64,000 bases of DNA. Origin: Escarpia spicata (Eukaryota > Annelida > Polychaeta > Sabellida > Siboglinidae). The stretch covers positions 33,983,254-34,047,253 of the forward strand of contig OZ023214.1 in the NCBI GenBank assembly GCA_963995525.1. Direction: 5' to 3'. Below the pieces are notes generated by a model, which was not told where the DNA came from, did no database searches, and was given only the letters and a program-made list of their open reading frames with translations. Below, piece after piece: positions 24,098-35,799 of the stretch. The stretch's first letter is position 1. Each line of letters opens with the position of its first letter. The position numbers and the translations under genes were made by a program.

Positions 24098-24574
24098 TTA
24101 CAAAACATCTGTGTCATGGTCATTGCAGACGTGTAAGTGACCCTTTGAATGGTTGGTCACCCAGACATAGTGACTTTGTCCGTGATAAAACCCTTTAGGT
24201 GCCTGGTAGTTGATATCGTTTTGAACTTTGACATATGTGTTTTCGGACATTTGATTGGTACATAGGATTGACTTGAGCGTAATAACATCGTATGCGGTCG
24301 ATTGGTTTTCCCACTGGACGATCATTAACCTTGTTTTGATACATACGAGGCTATAAATAGCATATGGTTTCTCACCAATCCACTTATATGCGAAAAACGC
24401 TCGGATAAAACGAAATAGGTTACATCGTGGTATTTGAAAAACGTTGCAATGTATCAACCTTCCAATTAAACCAATGAACCGAACCGCCCGATTGTGCGGG
24501 TTAATAATCATTAAGAACATTCTGATAACACAAGTGTGATAACAAGCGAACGTTATAAAAAAAATACGGCACAA
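24098..24574 (-). pseudogene. Unrecognised 158-codon reading frame
   Basis: The frame is open on the minus strand. The first half is hydrophobic and low in coding character. The second half (LMIVQWENQSTAYDVITLKS, then a V.V.....Y.AP stretch) loosely resembles the small beta domain that precedes BEN domains in some invertebrate proteins. No splice context or second domain is visible. It could be a chance frame or an old exon fragment. Confidence 0.15.
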
Positions 24575-26850
24575 ACTTTCCGTGAGCGTAGAAATGTTTT
24601 AAGTCTTAAAACACCTAAAGTCGGAATGGACATGTAGGTTTACAAAAAAACACATGCGCGCATGCGCAACTGTGTAGCGTGCAATGCTGCGTAGAATGTT
24701 TATCAGGCTTGATTGTGGCAATGACGCCATCTTGTTTGACATATAGTCAAGTAGTAGAATATACACTAAAAAGGGTAACAAATATATAGCAGTTAAATAT
24801 GTATCAGGTCACGGTAGGTTTATGAATTATTCAATGCATTGCAGTTGATAAACGGTAGATTAACAGTGACATTTACATGATGATTAGTTTAATAAATAAA
24901 TAAAATATAAAAGATGGACTACATAACTAGAATATACTACTAATATTGACAACTTTGAAGTCATTATATTCTGATAATATAAAAGCATTGGCTTATTCGG
25001 TCGTGTGTAGCGATGCCAACATCTATATTCCAGCATATGTATTATATTTATAGCCATTATATACATAATACGTGTGTGTGTGCTCGCGCGCGCGCGTGAG
25101 CGTGTGTGCGTGAGTGCGGGTGTGTGCTTGCTGATGGCGAGCGCCGTACCTTGTATACATTGTCATGTAAAAAGCGAACATATTTCAAATGAAAACGAGA
25201 GTGCCTACCTAGGCCACCGTATAATGTTCGTATAACACGGAGGAGATGGCGTGCTGTGAAACGTGTTTAACAGCGCACAGTAGTGCGACCCGATTAACAT
25301 CAGCGTTTTAAAAGAGCTGTCGTCGCTTTTCAAAAGGCCCTATGTGGTACAGTGCTCTCCATAATGTTAGGGGAAGTTATATTGAACCCCCTAACTTCCG
25401 AGCCCTCTTTCTCCATTCTTGTACGTGATACCGAAGAGTATTAAGGGTCAGGCCACGAGTTACAGCAAGCTCTCTGCCCTAACAGGAAATAGAAGTTCCA
25501 TTTAAAAAATAGTGCGTTTGCTACTGTCGTATGCGTTTCATAAGGATTGTGCGAATGCCTTTTAAAAGGCCGGAGTCATCTGATGAGGGACTGACCGCAC
25601 GTCCATCAGATCAGTCGATCAGTAACACGACAATACCACCATTTTTAGATGACATGAAAAACATTCCCCGGCTAGTTGCATCAACTAGATGGCCTACACG
25701 AGTGCGCACATTCGCTATAATAAGGTGCGATGTGATTTTTATCCGTGGAAATTGTTCGCACTTCATCAACCAGGACGGCCATTAACACCGTGACGGAAAA
25801 TTCCAGGAATACCGAGGATTTTGTAAAACGTATTGATTTTGATCTACGAGTCGACGATGTATTCAAACAAGAGTGTGACTGGTTCGAGTTATTGACTTTT
25901 TTCAGCCGACAAATTGAGTGGTCGGCTGTTCCGCGGGCGGCGCCATGTTCGATTTATCAGGAAAATATGATATATATATATAACGCCGTAATTGGCGACA
26001 GCAGAAATTAAATAGTCATTGGGGACGAGTTTATTCTCAAATTACAATAATTATGATGATAATTGCATCCCATGGTTTTTATGCTCCACGGGTGCGTGCA
26101 AACACACAATACACTTGTTCGTGTCTGCACGCACCGTTAGGTTACACGAAGCTAATTAGGGAGTGATCACAAGTAACGATTAGGAATGAGGTTCTTACAT
26201 ACTTTCATCAATTAAGATCTGGGAGACAAGCATATAATTGAATTGTTTATGCAGCAAAGTAGACCCTAATTGTGTCCATTCACGTAACACACGTACGAGA
26301 CACACAAAAAACCCGTCATGCAATGTAGCAACTACTAGACAAACCCACACCAAACACAATACGCTAAATTTTGTAAGAAATCTGCGTAGCACTAACGTAG
26401 TACTTATAGAACGCTGTAGTTTGCCATTATATAAGTTTGTTGAGGAAAACACAAGAAAACAGTATGTAATTAATCACGATTTGCCCATTTGAAATCCGAA
26501 CTAAAACGGGACACGGACGTATGTAGGCCTAAGGTAATGTACCTCAGCAAATTCCCTACCTCCGTATTGTGAACGCCATGTTTGCGTATGGTGGACCCTA
26601 ATCAGAGATGATAGCGTGCACGCGATGTTTGTCATGGAAGGGGACCGAAAAACGGCTGCCCTGCGGCATAACGCCGTTGTGTTTGTGATAAGCGGCGTGA
26701 ACCAATTGTCCGACGACCAAAGATCAACCAGTGCACTGTCGGTTCTCGCACGGCGGAAAAACATCTCTGGCGGCGAGAAACTCGCATGGACATTATTTCG
26801 CACTTCTAATTTCAAAATCATTTTTGCGGAAAATCAAACCTTCGTAATAT
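24575..26850. other. Intergenic DNA with a GT/CG microsatellite
   Basis: A GTGTGC/GCGCGC tract lies at about 25071-25128. The open frames between 25531 and 26858 have no recognisable domain and no splice support. Confidence 0.5.
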
Positions 26851-26853
26851 CCA

Positions 26854-26906
26854 AATAAAGTTGCATAAACGTGCTTCCATGTTTTACACGTTTATGCAAC
26901 TTTATT
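26854..26906. repeat. Perfect 20-bp-arm hairpin
   Basis: Arms 26854-26873 and 26887-26906 are exact reverse complements (AATAAAGTTGCATAAACGTG), with a 13-nt loop. Each strand carries AATAAA at the outer arm. The hairpin is unusually perfect for its surroundings. Confidence 0.8.
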
Positions 26907-27203
26907 CCATGTAGATGTAACACATCTAGAACGAAATCCCTATGATATTTGCGAATTTCATCGTTGCAAAATATTTCTCACTCAGGTGGAATGTCAGTAT
27001 AGGATGGGCTGTGCAAAAAAAACTTCCAAACCTAATTACTTCAATTATCTTGTCATTCGCATGGTATGTGCTTTCTGGCTTTTTCATGTTTCACACAATC
27101 ACATACAATGGTAATCACATAATCATACAAATGCTTCATAAAACTTGCATCATCCAAGGTATATTTTCCAGATAGTAACGATGTTTTTTTCAGTGGTTTC
27201 AGT

Positions 27204-27558
<355 letters not shown>

Positions 27559-27779
27559 ATGCTCGTTCGTGTATGTGTGCGTTCGTGCAAGCGTCTATGT
27601 GTACGTGCGCGTACGTGTGTGATACGTTTTTGGGTGTTAACGTATTTGTCTGTGTTCGTGTGTGTGCACGTGTCTTTCATTGTTATGATGTACATGTTTG
27701 CATTTTTCTAGCCGTATGCAAGTGGGTGTGCCTGTTTACAATGCTCTCGATTTTAATTAAGTAAACTCTTATAAATAAA

Positions 27780-29693
27780 GCATGCATGGCCTACAGTAAT
27801 GGTGTGTCTCTCTCTCTCCCCAACATCTTCTCCCGATGCAGTGAGGCAATGCTGCGTTCTTTCAAAGATAATAGACACGGTCGCCTACGCCTGAATGTAG
27901 TAGGAAAGACATCTTATAACGATGACTGGCTGAGTCTTATCTGATGTTTTGTGTTAATATTGTGAATCTGGTCGCGCCAATGTTACTAAAGCACCTAATA
28001 ACATCGATGAATCCGACTTCCTTTGTGAACTTAACTATCGCTATACACAAGATCACCCACCCACAAAATAACATCGTTTAAATGAGTTACCATTGTGAAG
28101 TTACACTCCTTGGTTGTTTTGTATATAATTAAACAAAAAGATCACATAAGGGGTCTACCACACGTTGTTTGTTCGGGCGTGTTTGGCGTCTTCTAATGTG
28201 AGGAGACATCTTTCGTCGAGACACGCATAACGATCATTGATAAAGCGGAAAATAACAGGAGCGTAAGACACCCACCACTATATAACGTCGTCCTATTGTG
28301 ACATAAAAACATGAACGTAAGAAGCGCACTGTGGTCTTCTTCTTCTTCTAATAAGTACACAAGACTCATCAAGTAAAGGATCGTAGCGTAGGCGCCACGA
28401 AAATAAAGCATATAGGAGACATTAAAACAAATGTACATTAATTGTAATGTTTATTCACTTTTCACTCTACGACTGCGAGGCCCGCGTTGAGAGTCCTGGA
28501 CGACTATAGTTTAGGAGCGAAATGGAGAAATTCGTTTCCAACTGTAGCTTATTTGTAATTGAGATTTTAAAACGACCATCTATATTCTCCATTTATTAAT
28601 ACTAGCAAAAATACGTAAGAAACATTACAAATAAATAGTAAGCACCAGCCATTGAAGAAGCAAGTTCCAGGAATTGCTCGATGGTGTTGGACACGCGCGC
28701 CTCGTTCCAGCAATCCAGGCCGCAGATGGGACGTTGTACACCCGATTCAGCGAACTTCCTGCTAATACGTGTATCCTCTCTGGCTTGAGAGGATGATTCT
28801 TGTATCGGAACTGACATGGTCTTATCTGTGCGACAACAGACTATGCCAATCTTTAAAGTCGAATTGTCTTAGAATGCCCGCGGGTGATGATAGAAAGGGT
28901 GCACCTAGTTACCTCAGTCCGTGAGGACGAGTAGGCAGTGAGGCGGTGACGTTTAAGAACATACATGTATCATTGAGTGTAGTTCTGTTCGCGAATAGAC
29001 AATATAAGTCGCTGTTTAACTGAGGGTTTTGACGTTTTATGACATTGTGATGTTTATTGAGACTCAAACAGTCCGATTCCAACTTGAAGACGATATAACC
29101 TGTCTGATTTTTTTGGTAATTTCTATTTGAAAATAAATGGTTGAGTATATGTGTTCGTTTCTTAGAATGAACGTCGATCGACGCATTTGTGACGATGTGA
29201 TATTTACATAAAATAGTATCTAAGAGAATTGCATACAGGTGGAATTTGTAATAGACAATGGGCAATGGCGGATTTGAACACATAATCGGACAAGCGAGTC
29301 TGATTATCCGGGCAACTCTGACAGCGATTACAGTGAAACGCAGCTTTCAAAGGTGCACACATTTAATTTACACGACCACTGATCTTAGTCAATTCAAAAT
29401 TAACTATGTTCTAATCTATTCTCGCAGCCTGCTGTCTTTCGATTTTAAGAGAATTGAAATGTTTTGCATCGTGTACCCGATGACGTAACCAACAGGTTCG
29501 TCGCCGTTGCAGGCGTCATTCTGAACGCAATGATCGCGTTATGACATAACAATATTGGTACAGCCTTTTTGGACGTATGCGTTTATTAAATCATAGCTGC
29601 ACTCACGTACCTATTAGACAGAGCGCATTGCACATGCGTAGTATCTAAACCTAATATATTTCATAAGTTATCTAATTAATATACACAAACAAA
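27780..29693. other. Intergenic DNA
   Basis: No supported gene is present. A 71-codon minus-strand frame at 28602-28817 (begins MSVPIQESSSQARED) has fairly even composition but no recognised homology or splice context. Confidence 0.4.
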
Positions 29694-29795
29694 ATGGATT
29701 GCGGCGACCATCGAACTTCCTCAGCGTACAATAAGAAAGAAGCCTTTAAAAGTTTAGACAGTGCGCGGTGCGACGACAGCAGTGGTTCGGGATAA
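29694..29795 (+). CDS. Short candidate reading frame, unrecognised
   Basis: ATG in a good context (AACAAAATGG) is followed by 32 codons with a coding-like, hydrophilic composition (MDCGDHRTSSAYNKKEAFKS) and a TAA. No donor of good quality, domain or neighbour supports it, so it is offered only as a candidate small ORF or first exon. Confidence 0.12.
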   Translation: MDCGDHRTSSAYNKKEAFKSLDSARCDDSSGSG

Positions 29796-30214
29796 TTTCC
29801 TATACAGGTGTTTCCTGTCGAGTCTGCGCGGTTGCTCGGTGCATTACAACGTTGTGAGATATCTAATAGATTTCATATGATATCCGTGTAATGAGCCGTA
29901 ACAAAACTGCATTTACAGAGAGGCGTTTTCTGATGGACGACATTTATTAAATGCGGGTTAGCCTTTCACGTGCGTAATTACGATATAATTAAATGAACAG
30001 GAAAGATAGTCCGCCTCGGGCCCATAAAACATTCGGCCGTCTTGTCGTCATTTGCGCCACGTCTTTGCACCGTCAACAACAATGGACGGTTCACTTAGTG
30101 ACCGCGCTTGCAACCGCAAGAAGCACACGCCATCAAGGTTTCTCGGTCCTTTGCGTGGTATACAGCGCATCATTGGTGCATCGCCTCCCAATCGAAAGAA
30201 TCCGGTTTCAAATA

Positions 30215-30420
30215 TTCTTGTTGTTGCTTTGAATCGTGGGCAATTTCAGTCATTCCACATTGCCTTAGTTTACTCAGATGTATACATGAGTACCTGACTA
30301 CAGACAGTTGTGGGTATATGTGTTCGGAAAGGTTTGCCGGGGGTGAAGTGTTTTGCGCTTTGAGCAGTCGTGAGGACTAGATAGAACGCTATATAAGAAA
30401 GAGTCTCTGTGTTTGTAACA
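30215..30420 (+). mobile_element. SINE copy (family A), partial
   Basis: GGGCAATTTCAGTCATTCCA, ATGAGTACCTGACTACAGAC, GCGCTTTGAGCAGTCGTGAG and CGCTATATAAG follow the order of the 32633-32945 copy, with an internal deletion. Confidence 0.6.
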
Positions 30421-30699
30421 ATTAGCCATAGGCAATTCGCCGACTGTACGACTGATATCTGTGTAAGTTTGGTTTGATTTCAGAATTATGTAATAGGTAA
30501 AGGTGAGGGAAATCGCCGCAAACTGGGAGTTCGATGTGTCCAGCGGCGACATACCTGTATATCAGGTGACGGAGGCGACGTGGACGCACTGAGTGTAGCC
30601 CCAAGTAACAAACATGGAAAGGCGTATTCGTAGGTGTGTTACGAAATGCATAACACAGTGCCAGACTCCAAAGTGTGTTTGCTGAGTTACGAAATATGC

Positions 30700-30838
30700 C
30701 CGTGCATTTGTGTGTGTGTGCGTGTGTGTGTGCGTGCGTGTGTGTGTATGTTTGTTTGTGTGTGTGCGTGTGTGCATGCGTGCATGCGTGCGTGCGTTTA
30801 TAAGTGCGTGCATGTCTCTGTGTGCGTGTGTGCATGCC
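30700..30838 (+). repeat. TG/TGCG microsatellite
   Basis: Interrupted TG and TGCG repeats; the overlapping frames are artefacts. Confidence 0.85.
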
Positions 30839-30839
30839 A

Positions 30840-32630
30840 GGAGATCAAACGCGAGCAATGCACCGACATATAAGGTGCCTTTCCAATGCGATATTTTCGC
30901 TCTTCTAATCAAATTAATAAAAAAACAACCCTACTTCGTATCCACTGCGACATGCTATCTGGTTTCTGCAACTTTCTATATGTAATTTTGATAAAGAAAA
31001 ATTATTTATGATGATATACTATCACCGTATTTAATTCTTACCCCCGAGTCAATTCAAGTGATTCTCAAACTTAGAACCTTCACGTGAATGCGATTATTGA
31101 TGATTGTGTTTCTGTGTTGACGTCTATTTTCTTTGTTCTCTCAAAAATCACGTGAGCGTTAAATTCAACCAAAGACATTTTTTCGAGAAATATACGTACT
31201 TATATGGACTACAATGAACTGGATTAGCGATTAGCTAACCCAGTTGGTGGTGCAGCGTTAAACAGTAAAGTCTAAGATTTAACACGAACAAGATTTAATA
31301 AGACAAACAATGCCTCACGAGACAGAAGCTGGCCATTGTATATATGTTAAGTAGGTCAGAGTACGTTGTTGTAGATACGACACCGCCCGTATATTGTACA
31401 CAGGTGTAGGAACTTGACTATAGGAGGCATGGCTGAGGCTCACCAAAACCATCCAACTGCATCCCTTCCTGGAGGTTCTCAAAAAAGCAAACTGCACCCA
31501 ATGCCGAATGTTAGGGGGCATTAACACATATATCCAGCCCCCCAAACTACCTGGTGGACTTAAGACCCCCGTCCTCACGTATACGACACACACCCAGAGC
31601 AGTATTAACTGACACCGCAAACGAACGAAAGATGTGTTTGGAAAAGTTTGTGCATCCCACATATAGGCGTTGAAACCGGGGGGCTCAGTCGGCAAATAAT
31701 TTAGGTGGAGGCCGGAGATAGGATTAGCCCCCAATATGTACGGGAGGTTGGTGGATTTTGTGTGTGTTTGGTTTTTGGTCAACTTGGTAGAGGGTGGTTC
31801 AAATTCATGTTTGTGGAGACACTCAAAGTGGATGTTTTGGCGAGCCTCAAGGAGGGGTGCAAATCAAAGTTTTGGAGAGCCTCAGTCATTCTCGCGCGTC
31901 AGGGGTCGCTGCTGCTGATTACGTCAGTGCCAGCCAGCAGTACCCCCTGGCTGATTGCTTTGCGAAATTCTTAATTTAAGTTCAGCCTATGAAATCGCTC
32001 AGTAGATCAGTGGATGTCGGCAGGTCAGGTGGTCATAATAAAACTAATTTCAACCAACCGTGGCTCGTGTTACATGCAATGTTTAGGAAGTAGAAGCAAT
32101 TATTCGAATACACAATACCGCTCAGCTGCTCGTGCTAATGGGCGAACGGGTCATTATATATTGGGATTCTCCGAAGTCGTTTATCCGTCTTCAAATTGGG
32201 GCGTGTATTTGCGCTGTTCTCACGGGTGATGCAGTCGCGACTGGCGAAGTCAGTTACTAGTTTGACTCGGCTAACTTCTACACTTCGCGTAGGGGATCAG
32301 CCTCGCCTTGGCTTGCGAGGATGGCCTCAGCCCCCCCAATATTCATCACATTGTGACGCCTGTGCCGCAGGGACGTACATAGAGCTAGATCAGTACCCGG
32401 GGATAACTTCTCGCACATTGGCTAATCGTGCGACTATATCTGGGACAGCAACCCTAGGTAGACCAATCAATCACAGCTGGCATAACAGAGTACGTAAAAT
32501 GGGGGTTCCACTTATGGGGTGAGGGCGATACCACTGAGCCTGCACGCCCTCTTAACGTATCACCTCAACCATACATACGATGCCTCAGCCCCCCCCCCCC
32601 CCCCCCAATTCTCCCCCAGCATTGGCTGTT
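30840..32630. other. Intergenic DNA
   Basis: It holds a G-rich, weakly periodic stretch at about 31790-31890 (GGAGAGCCTCA, GGAGGGGTGCA) related to 46735-46880. A poly-C tract lies near 32590. No gene is recognised. Confidence 0.45.
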
Positions 32631-32632
32631 CA

Positions 32633-32945
32633 CCCGAACCTTTGTGGAGCGCTCTCGACTGAGAGAATGCGGGTTCGAATCCTGTGCAGCGGTGTCGAAC
32701 TTTGGGCAAGTTCGTTTACTCTACATTGCTTCAGTTCACTCAGCTGTATGAGTGAGTACCTGGCTATAGACAATGGTGAATATTTGTGTACGAATATCCT
32801 TCGCGCATTAATTGCAGCGTGGCTGAATGCTTCCCAGAGAAGTCGATGTGGTATTCGATTGAGCAGGTCTGCCAGGGAGTAAAGTGTAAAGCGCTTTGAG
32901 CAGTCCTGAGGCTGCGTTATATAAGAACTCACCTTTATCTCTTAC
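32633..32945 (+). mobile_element. tRNA-derived SINE (family A), fullest copy
   Basis: The head has a pol III B box (GGGTTCGAATCCTGTG) preceded by a tRNA-like GTGGAGCGCTCTCGACTGAG. The core is TTCACTCAGCTGTATGAGTG and GAGTACCTGGCTATAGAC. A GCGTGGCTGAATGCTTCCCA block follows, then a LINE-like tail (GCGCTTTGAGCAGTCCTGAG, TTATATAAGAACTCACC). Copies with the same block order lie at 2819, 30215, 33270, 39085 and 41215. I cannot name the SINE family with certainty. Confidence 0.75.
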
Positions 32946-33269
32946 CATTCCGAGACATCTCTCAACGCTATCTCTCCATCTTAAGGTTTGGTTTTCCTCT
33001 TCTGGCTCTGGACAAATGTCTTTAATCGTTCGTAAGCATTCTAGCTTTCTGACTTAAGTCGATTCATTAGCACAACAAAGGTCTATTCAAGATCTTAATC
33101 AGCCTATCATGTATGAAAGCGCCCTGATAGTTAACAACGGCCTTGCCCGCGGCAAAGCTCCTGCCTTTCAAATAGTCCCTTTGAAGCTTCCAATGGCCGG
33201 TCTCTCAAAGTCTTAGGTATTACAGCGCCTCCATCAACATTCTGCTCCGGGACCCATAACAGTACGTGA

Positions 33270-33455
33270 CATTAGTGGGAAGCGGTGGCGCACTTTTTAG
33301 AACAATATAACATCGAACTCTCAGTCGACAATCGAGAGAGCCTGGTTCGAATCCTATTGCTGGCCAATTTCGTTCACGGCACATTGCCTTAGTTCACTCA
33401 CCTGCTTAAATATGAACAGACAGTCTTCACGTAGTAATTGCAACGTTGCAAAATG
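33270..33455 (+). mobile_element. SINE copy (family A), 3' truncated
   Basis: The head CTGGTTCGAATCCTATTGCT and the CACATTGCCTTAGTTCACTC block are clear. The part after the core is eroded. Confidence 0.6.
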
Positions 33456-33604
33456 CTAAAAAAATACGTCGAGATGGTGATGGGATGAATAGGTTAAAGT
33501 AGTCATACGGACTGAATATGAAATGAACTTTTTACAAATATACAAATAAATATTGCAAATGCACATAATCACGTAATTAATAACTACGAGTAAACTAATA
33601 CAAC

Positions 33605-33780
33605 CAAACAATTTAACGAAAAATTTAACAAAATTGCCATTCAGAGCACAAAACCCATTTGACAAGTCGACAAGGAAACCGTTGGCTTATCAAGAGTCCA
33701 ACAATTTTTTTATCTTTATGAAACCCGTCCTTCCGATATATTTGTCTATTTTATTTTAAACATATTCACGCTGCTAGCAT
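33605..33780 (+). repeat. Dispersed repeat family B
   Basis: AAAATTGCCATTCAGAGCAC, CGACAAGGAAACCGTTGGCT, ATCAAGAGTCCAACAA and CCCGTCCTTCCGATATATTT match the other copies in order. Confidence 0.6.
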
Positions 33781-34411
33781 TTATACCATCGGTGTAGAAT
33801 ATGTTCTATTCATTTATAGTATTCTGTACTCGGTTTGAATATTGGAACATAATTCTAAATGCCTTCGGCGTATTGGACACGTGACGTTTTTGAAGAATTC
33901 TTTGTGTCTTGCTGTAAGTTGGGGCCATTCCAGTGGGTCATATGAAGGTCGTTGACGCTACAGCCATGCAACACGTTTGAATAGGCATCCATCCGTCTGT
34001 TGCTGGCTGTGTACTGCTTCTATTGTTCGAGAGTTCTCTTCTGTTATTGGTTTCTGAAGAACGATGACCGACAATCTGCGCAGCGTGCGTCGTTGGTTCA
34101 TAGTACTTGTATCATTATCCCCATACAGCGGACCATTTAAATACACTGCTATTATGCTGAATGCGACTCAGGTTGCAGCTATTTTGTTCACAATAAGCTC
34201 TATTTGTGGGTCATCTTGCGAGTCTCACAGTCATTCAACACAAGGAAACCTACCTGCACAACTAATAGGCTTAATGTACACATGTCAACATATCACGTGG
34301 GATACAAGTAGATTACAATGTGTTACCCGTAAACTGGTTTCATATTTGGAAGAGTGCGCAGCGGTAGTTTTTGTATTCATTAAAATTCTTTACCTTTAGA
34401 ACGAACCATTT

Positions 34412-35028
34412 CGACGACACTTTGCTCTGGGGCAGCACTTATAAAACTTGTAAAAAAAACTATCGTTCACAGTGTTTTAATTTTACAGTAGAAAATAAGC
34501 AAGCTAATTTGCAATGAGACTATTCTGTTATTTAGGTATACTTAAACTGCCTGACATATTAAAATTGATAATTTCTATTGTAATGTTCAAGGCTAAAAAT
34601 AAGATGTTGCCGTAAAGCCTTCAAGAGTTCTTTTGCTACTAACCATGATTCAATGCATTTGACACTTCAAAGTAACAAATTGAAACACGTGTATGCTCTC
34701 ACGACTTTGAAATCTATGTGTATATCGGTATATGGGGTTAAATTGTGGAACTCCTATGATGACAAAATAACTAGTTCAAATACTCAAAACAAGACTTAAG
34801 CACCATTTGTATATATATATATATATATATATACAAATGGAGCTGAAAAAAGAAGAATTATATTGCTTTCTAACGATATATTTGCATGTTGTTACAAATG
34901 TTGTGTTTAATACAACACCTCTGTCTTCCCCCATTTCCATATCTAAATGTTTATGTATTGTACATTGCGTGTAGTTTTCTTAGTATGCATTTTCCACTTG
35001 GAAATAAACAATCAATCAATCAATCAGA
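34412..35028 (+). mobile_element. 3' fragment of a non-LTR retrotransposon
   Basis: Broken reading frames show LLWGSTYKT (about 34423-34450), LGILKLPDILKL (about 34533-34570) and SMCISVYGVKLWNSYDD (about 34712-34763). These are typical of the C-terminal region after the RT of CR1/Jockey-group LINEs. It ends in a CAAT repeat tail (about 35009-35027) after GGAAATAAA. A TA-repeat palindrome interrupts it at 34803-34840. It has multiple stops and is dead. Confidence 0.6.
34803..34840. repeat. TA microsatellite inside a palindrome
   Basis: CCATTTG, a TA run, then CAAATGG form a symmetric hairpin. Expansion of a short palindrome is the simple explanation. Confidence 0.75.
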
Positions 35029-35356
35029 CTATGCCTGCACATTCCCCCCAACTGGATTCGTTGATATCCATGCACACCTCACCAACGAATACTACAGTCC
35101 ACTTAAAGACCAGTCCCAGAAGAAATTTCCTTTTATGGAACCTTTTTCACCGTTTAAAACTGAACGAAATTCCACGTTGTGCCCTTGTCCCACCAATATC
35201 ACTGAATATTCCTATTTTATACTTTGCATAGAGACAAATCATCTTTTTATTGCAAACTGTTTTTTTATTGAAGGTGCCCTTTTACGCCACACCAGTAAGG
35301 TATATTTTTTATATAAAATTGCGCCCTTTTCTTATTCAAAAATGTCCCTTTAAGTC

Positions 35357-35790
35357 ATTCAATTATACTGCACTCATATGAAAAATGTTGCCTTTTCACA
35401 CCGTTGACATCACCTTTACAAAGAATGTTTAAAATTTTTATGAATCCAACGTGGCTCATAACATATCAATTAAACTGCCCTCATCTGAAAACAGTTGCCC
35501 ACATAGCCCTTTCAACTGTTGGTCAATAAATGTTTGTGATTTTGAAGAATCCATTCTCGCACATAACATCAATTAAACTGCCCTCATATGGAAACGACTG
35601 CCCTTTCATTTAACAGAAATTTTCCTTTCACCTTTGTTCAATAATTCTTTTTAATTTTGAAAAGTCAATCGCCGCACATGCTATATCAATTTAAACTGCC
35701 CACATATGGCCGATTCCGAAAATACTTCCATTGAAATTGCCCTTTTATTTATTACCGTTTATCCAATGTCATTATTTTTGATGGGTCCAA
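35357..35790 (+). repeat. Degenerate tandem repeat, ~103-117 bp unit, four copies
   Basis: The block TCAATTAAACTGCCCTCATA recurs with starts near 35357, 35465, 35568 and 35685. Each is followed by TTGCCCTTTCA-like and TTTTTGA.GAATCCA-like blocks. The copies are clearly diverged. Confidence 0.6.
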
Positions 35791-35799
35791 CGCCGTTTG

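Noticed and set aside
25900..25985. Second promoter-like site with GGCGGCGCCATG and a short frame
   Set aside because: The frame ends after about a dozen codons at a TA run, and no donor or other promoter motifs accompany it.
31315..31782. 155-codon minus-strand frame
   Set aside because: No domain, no splice context and low-complexity composition; overlapping plus-strand frames are equally open.
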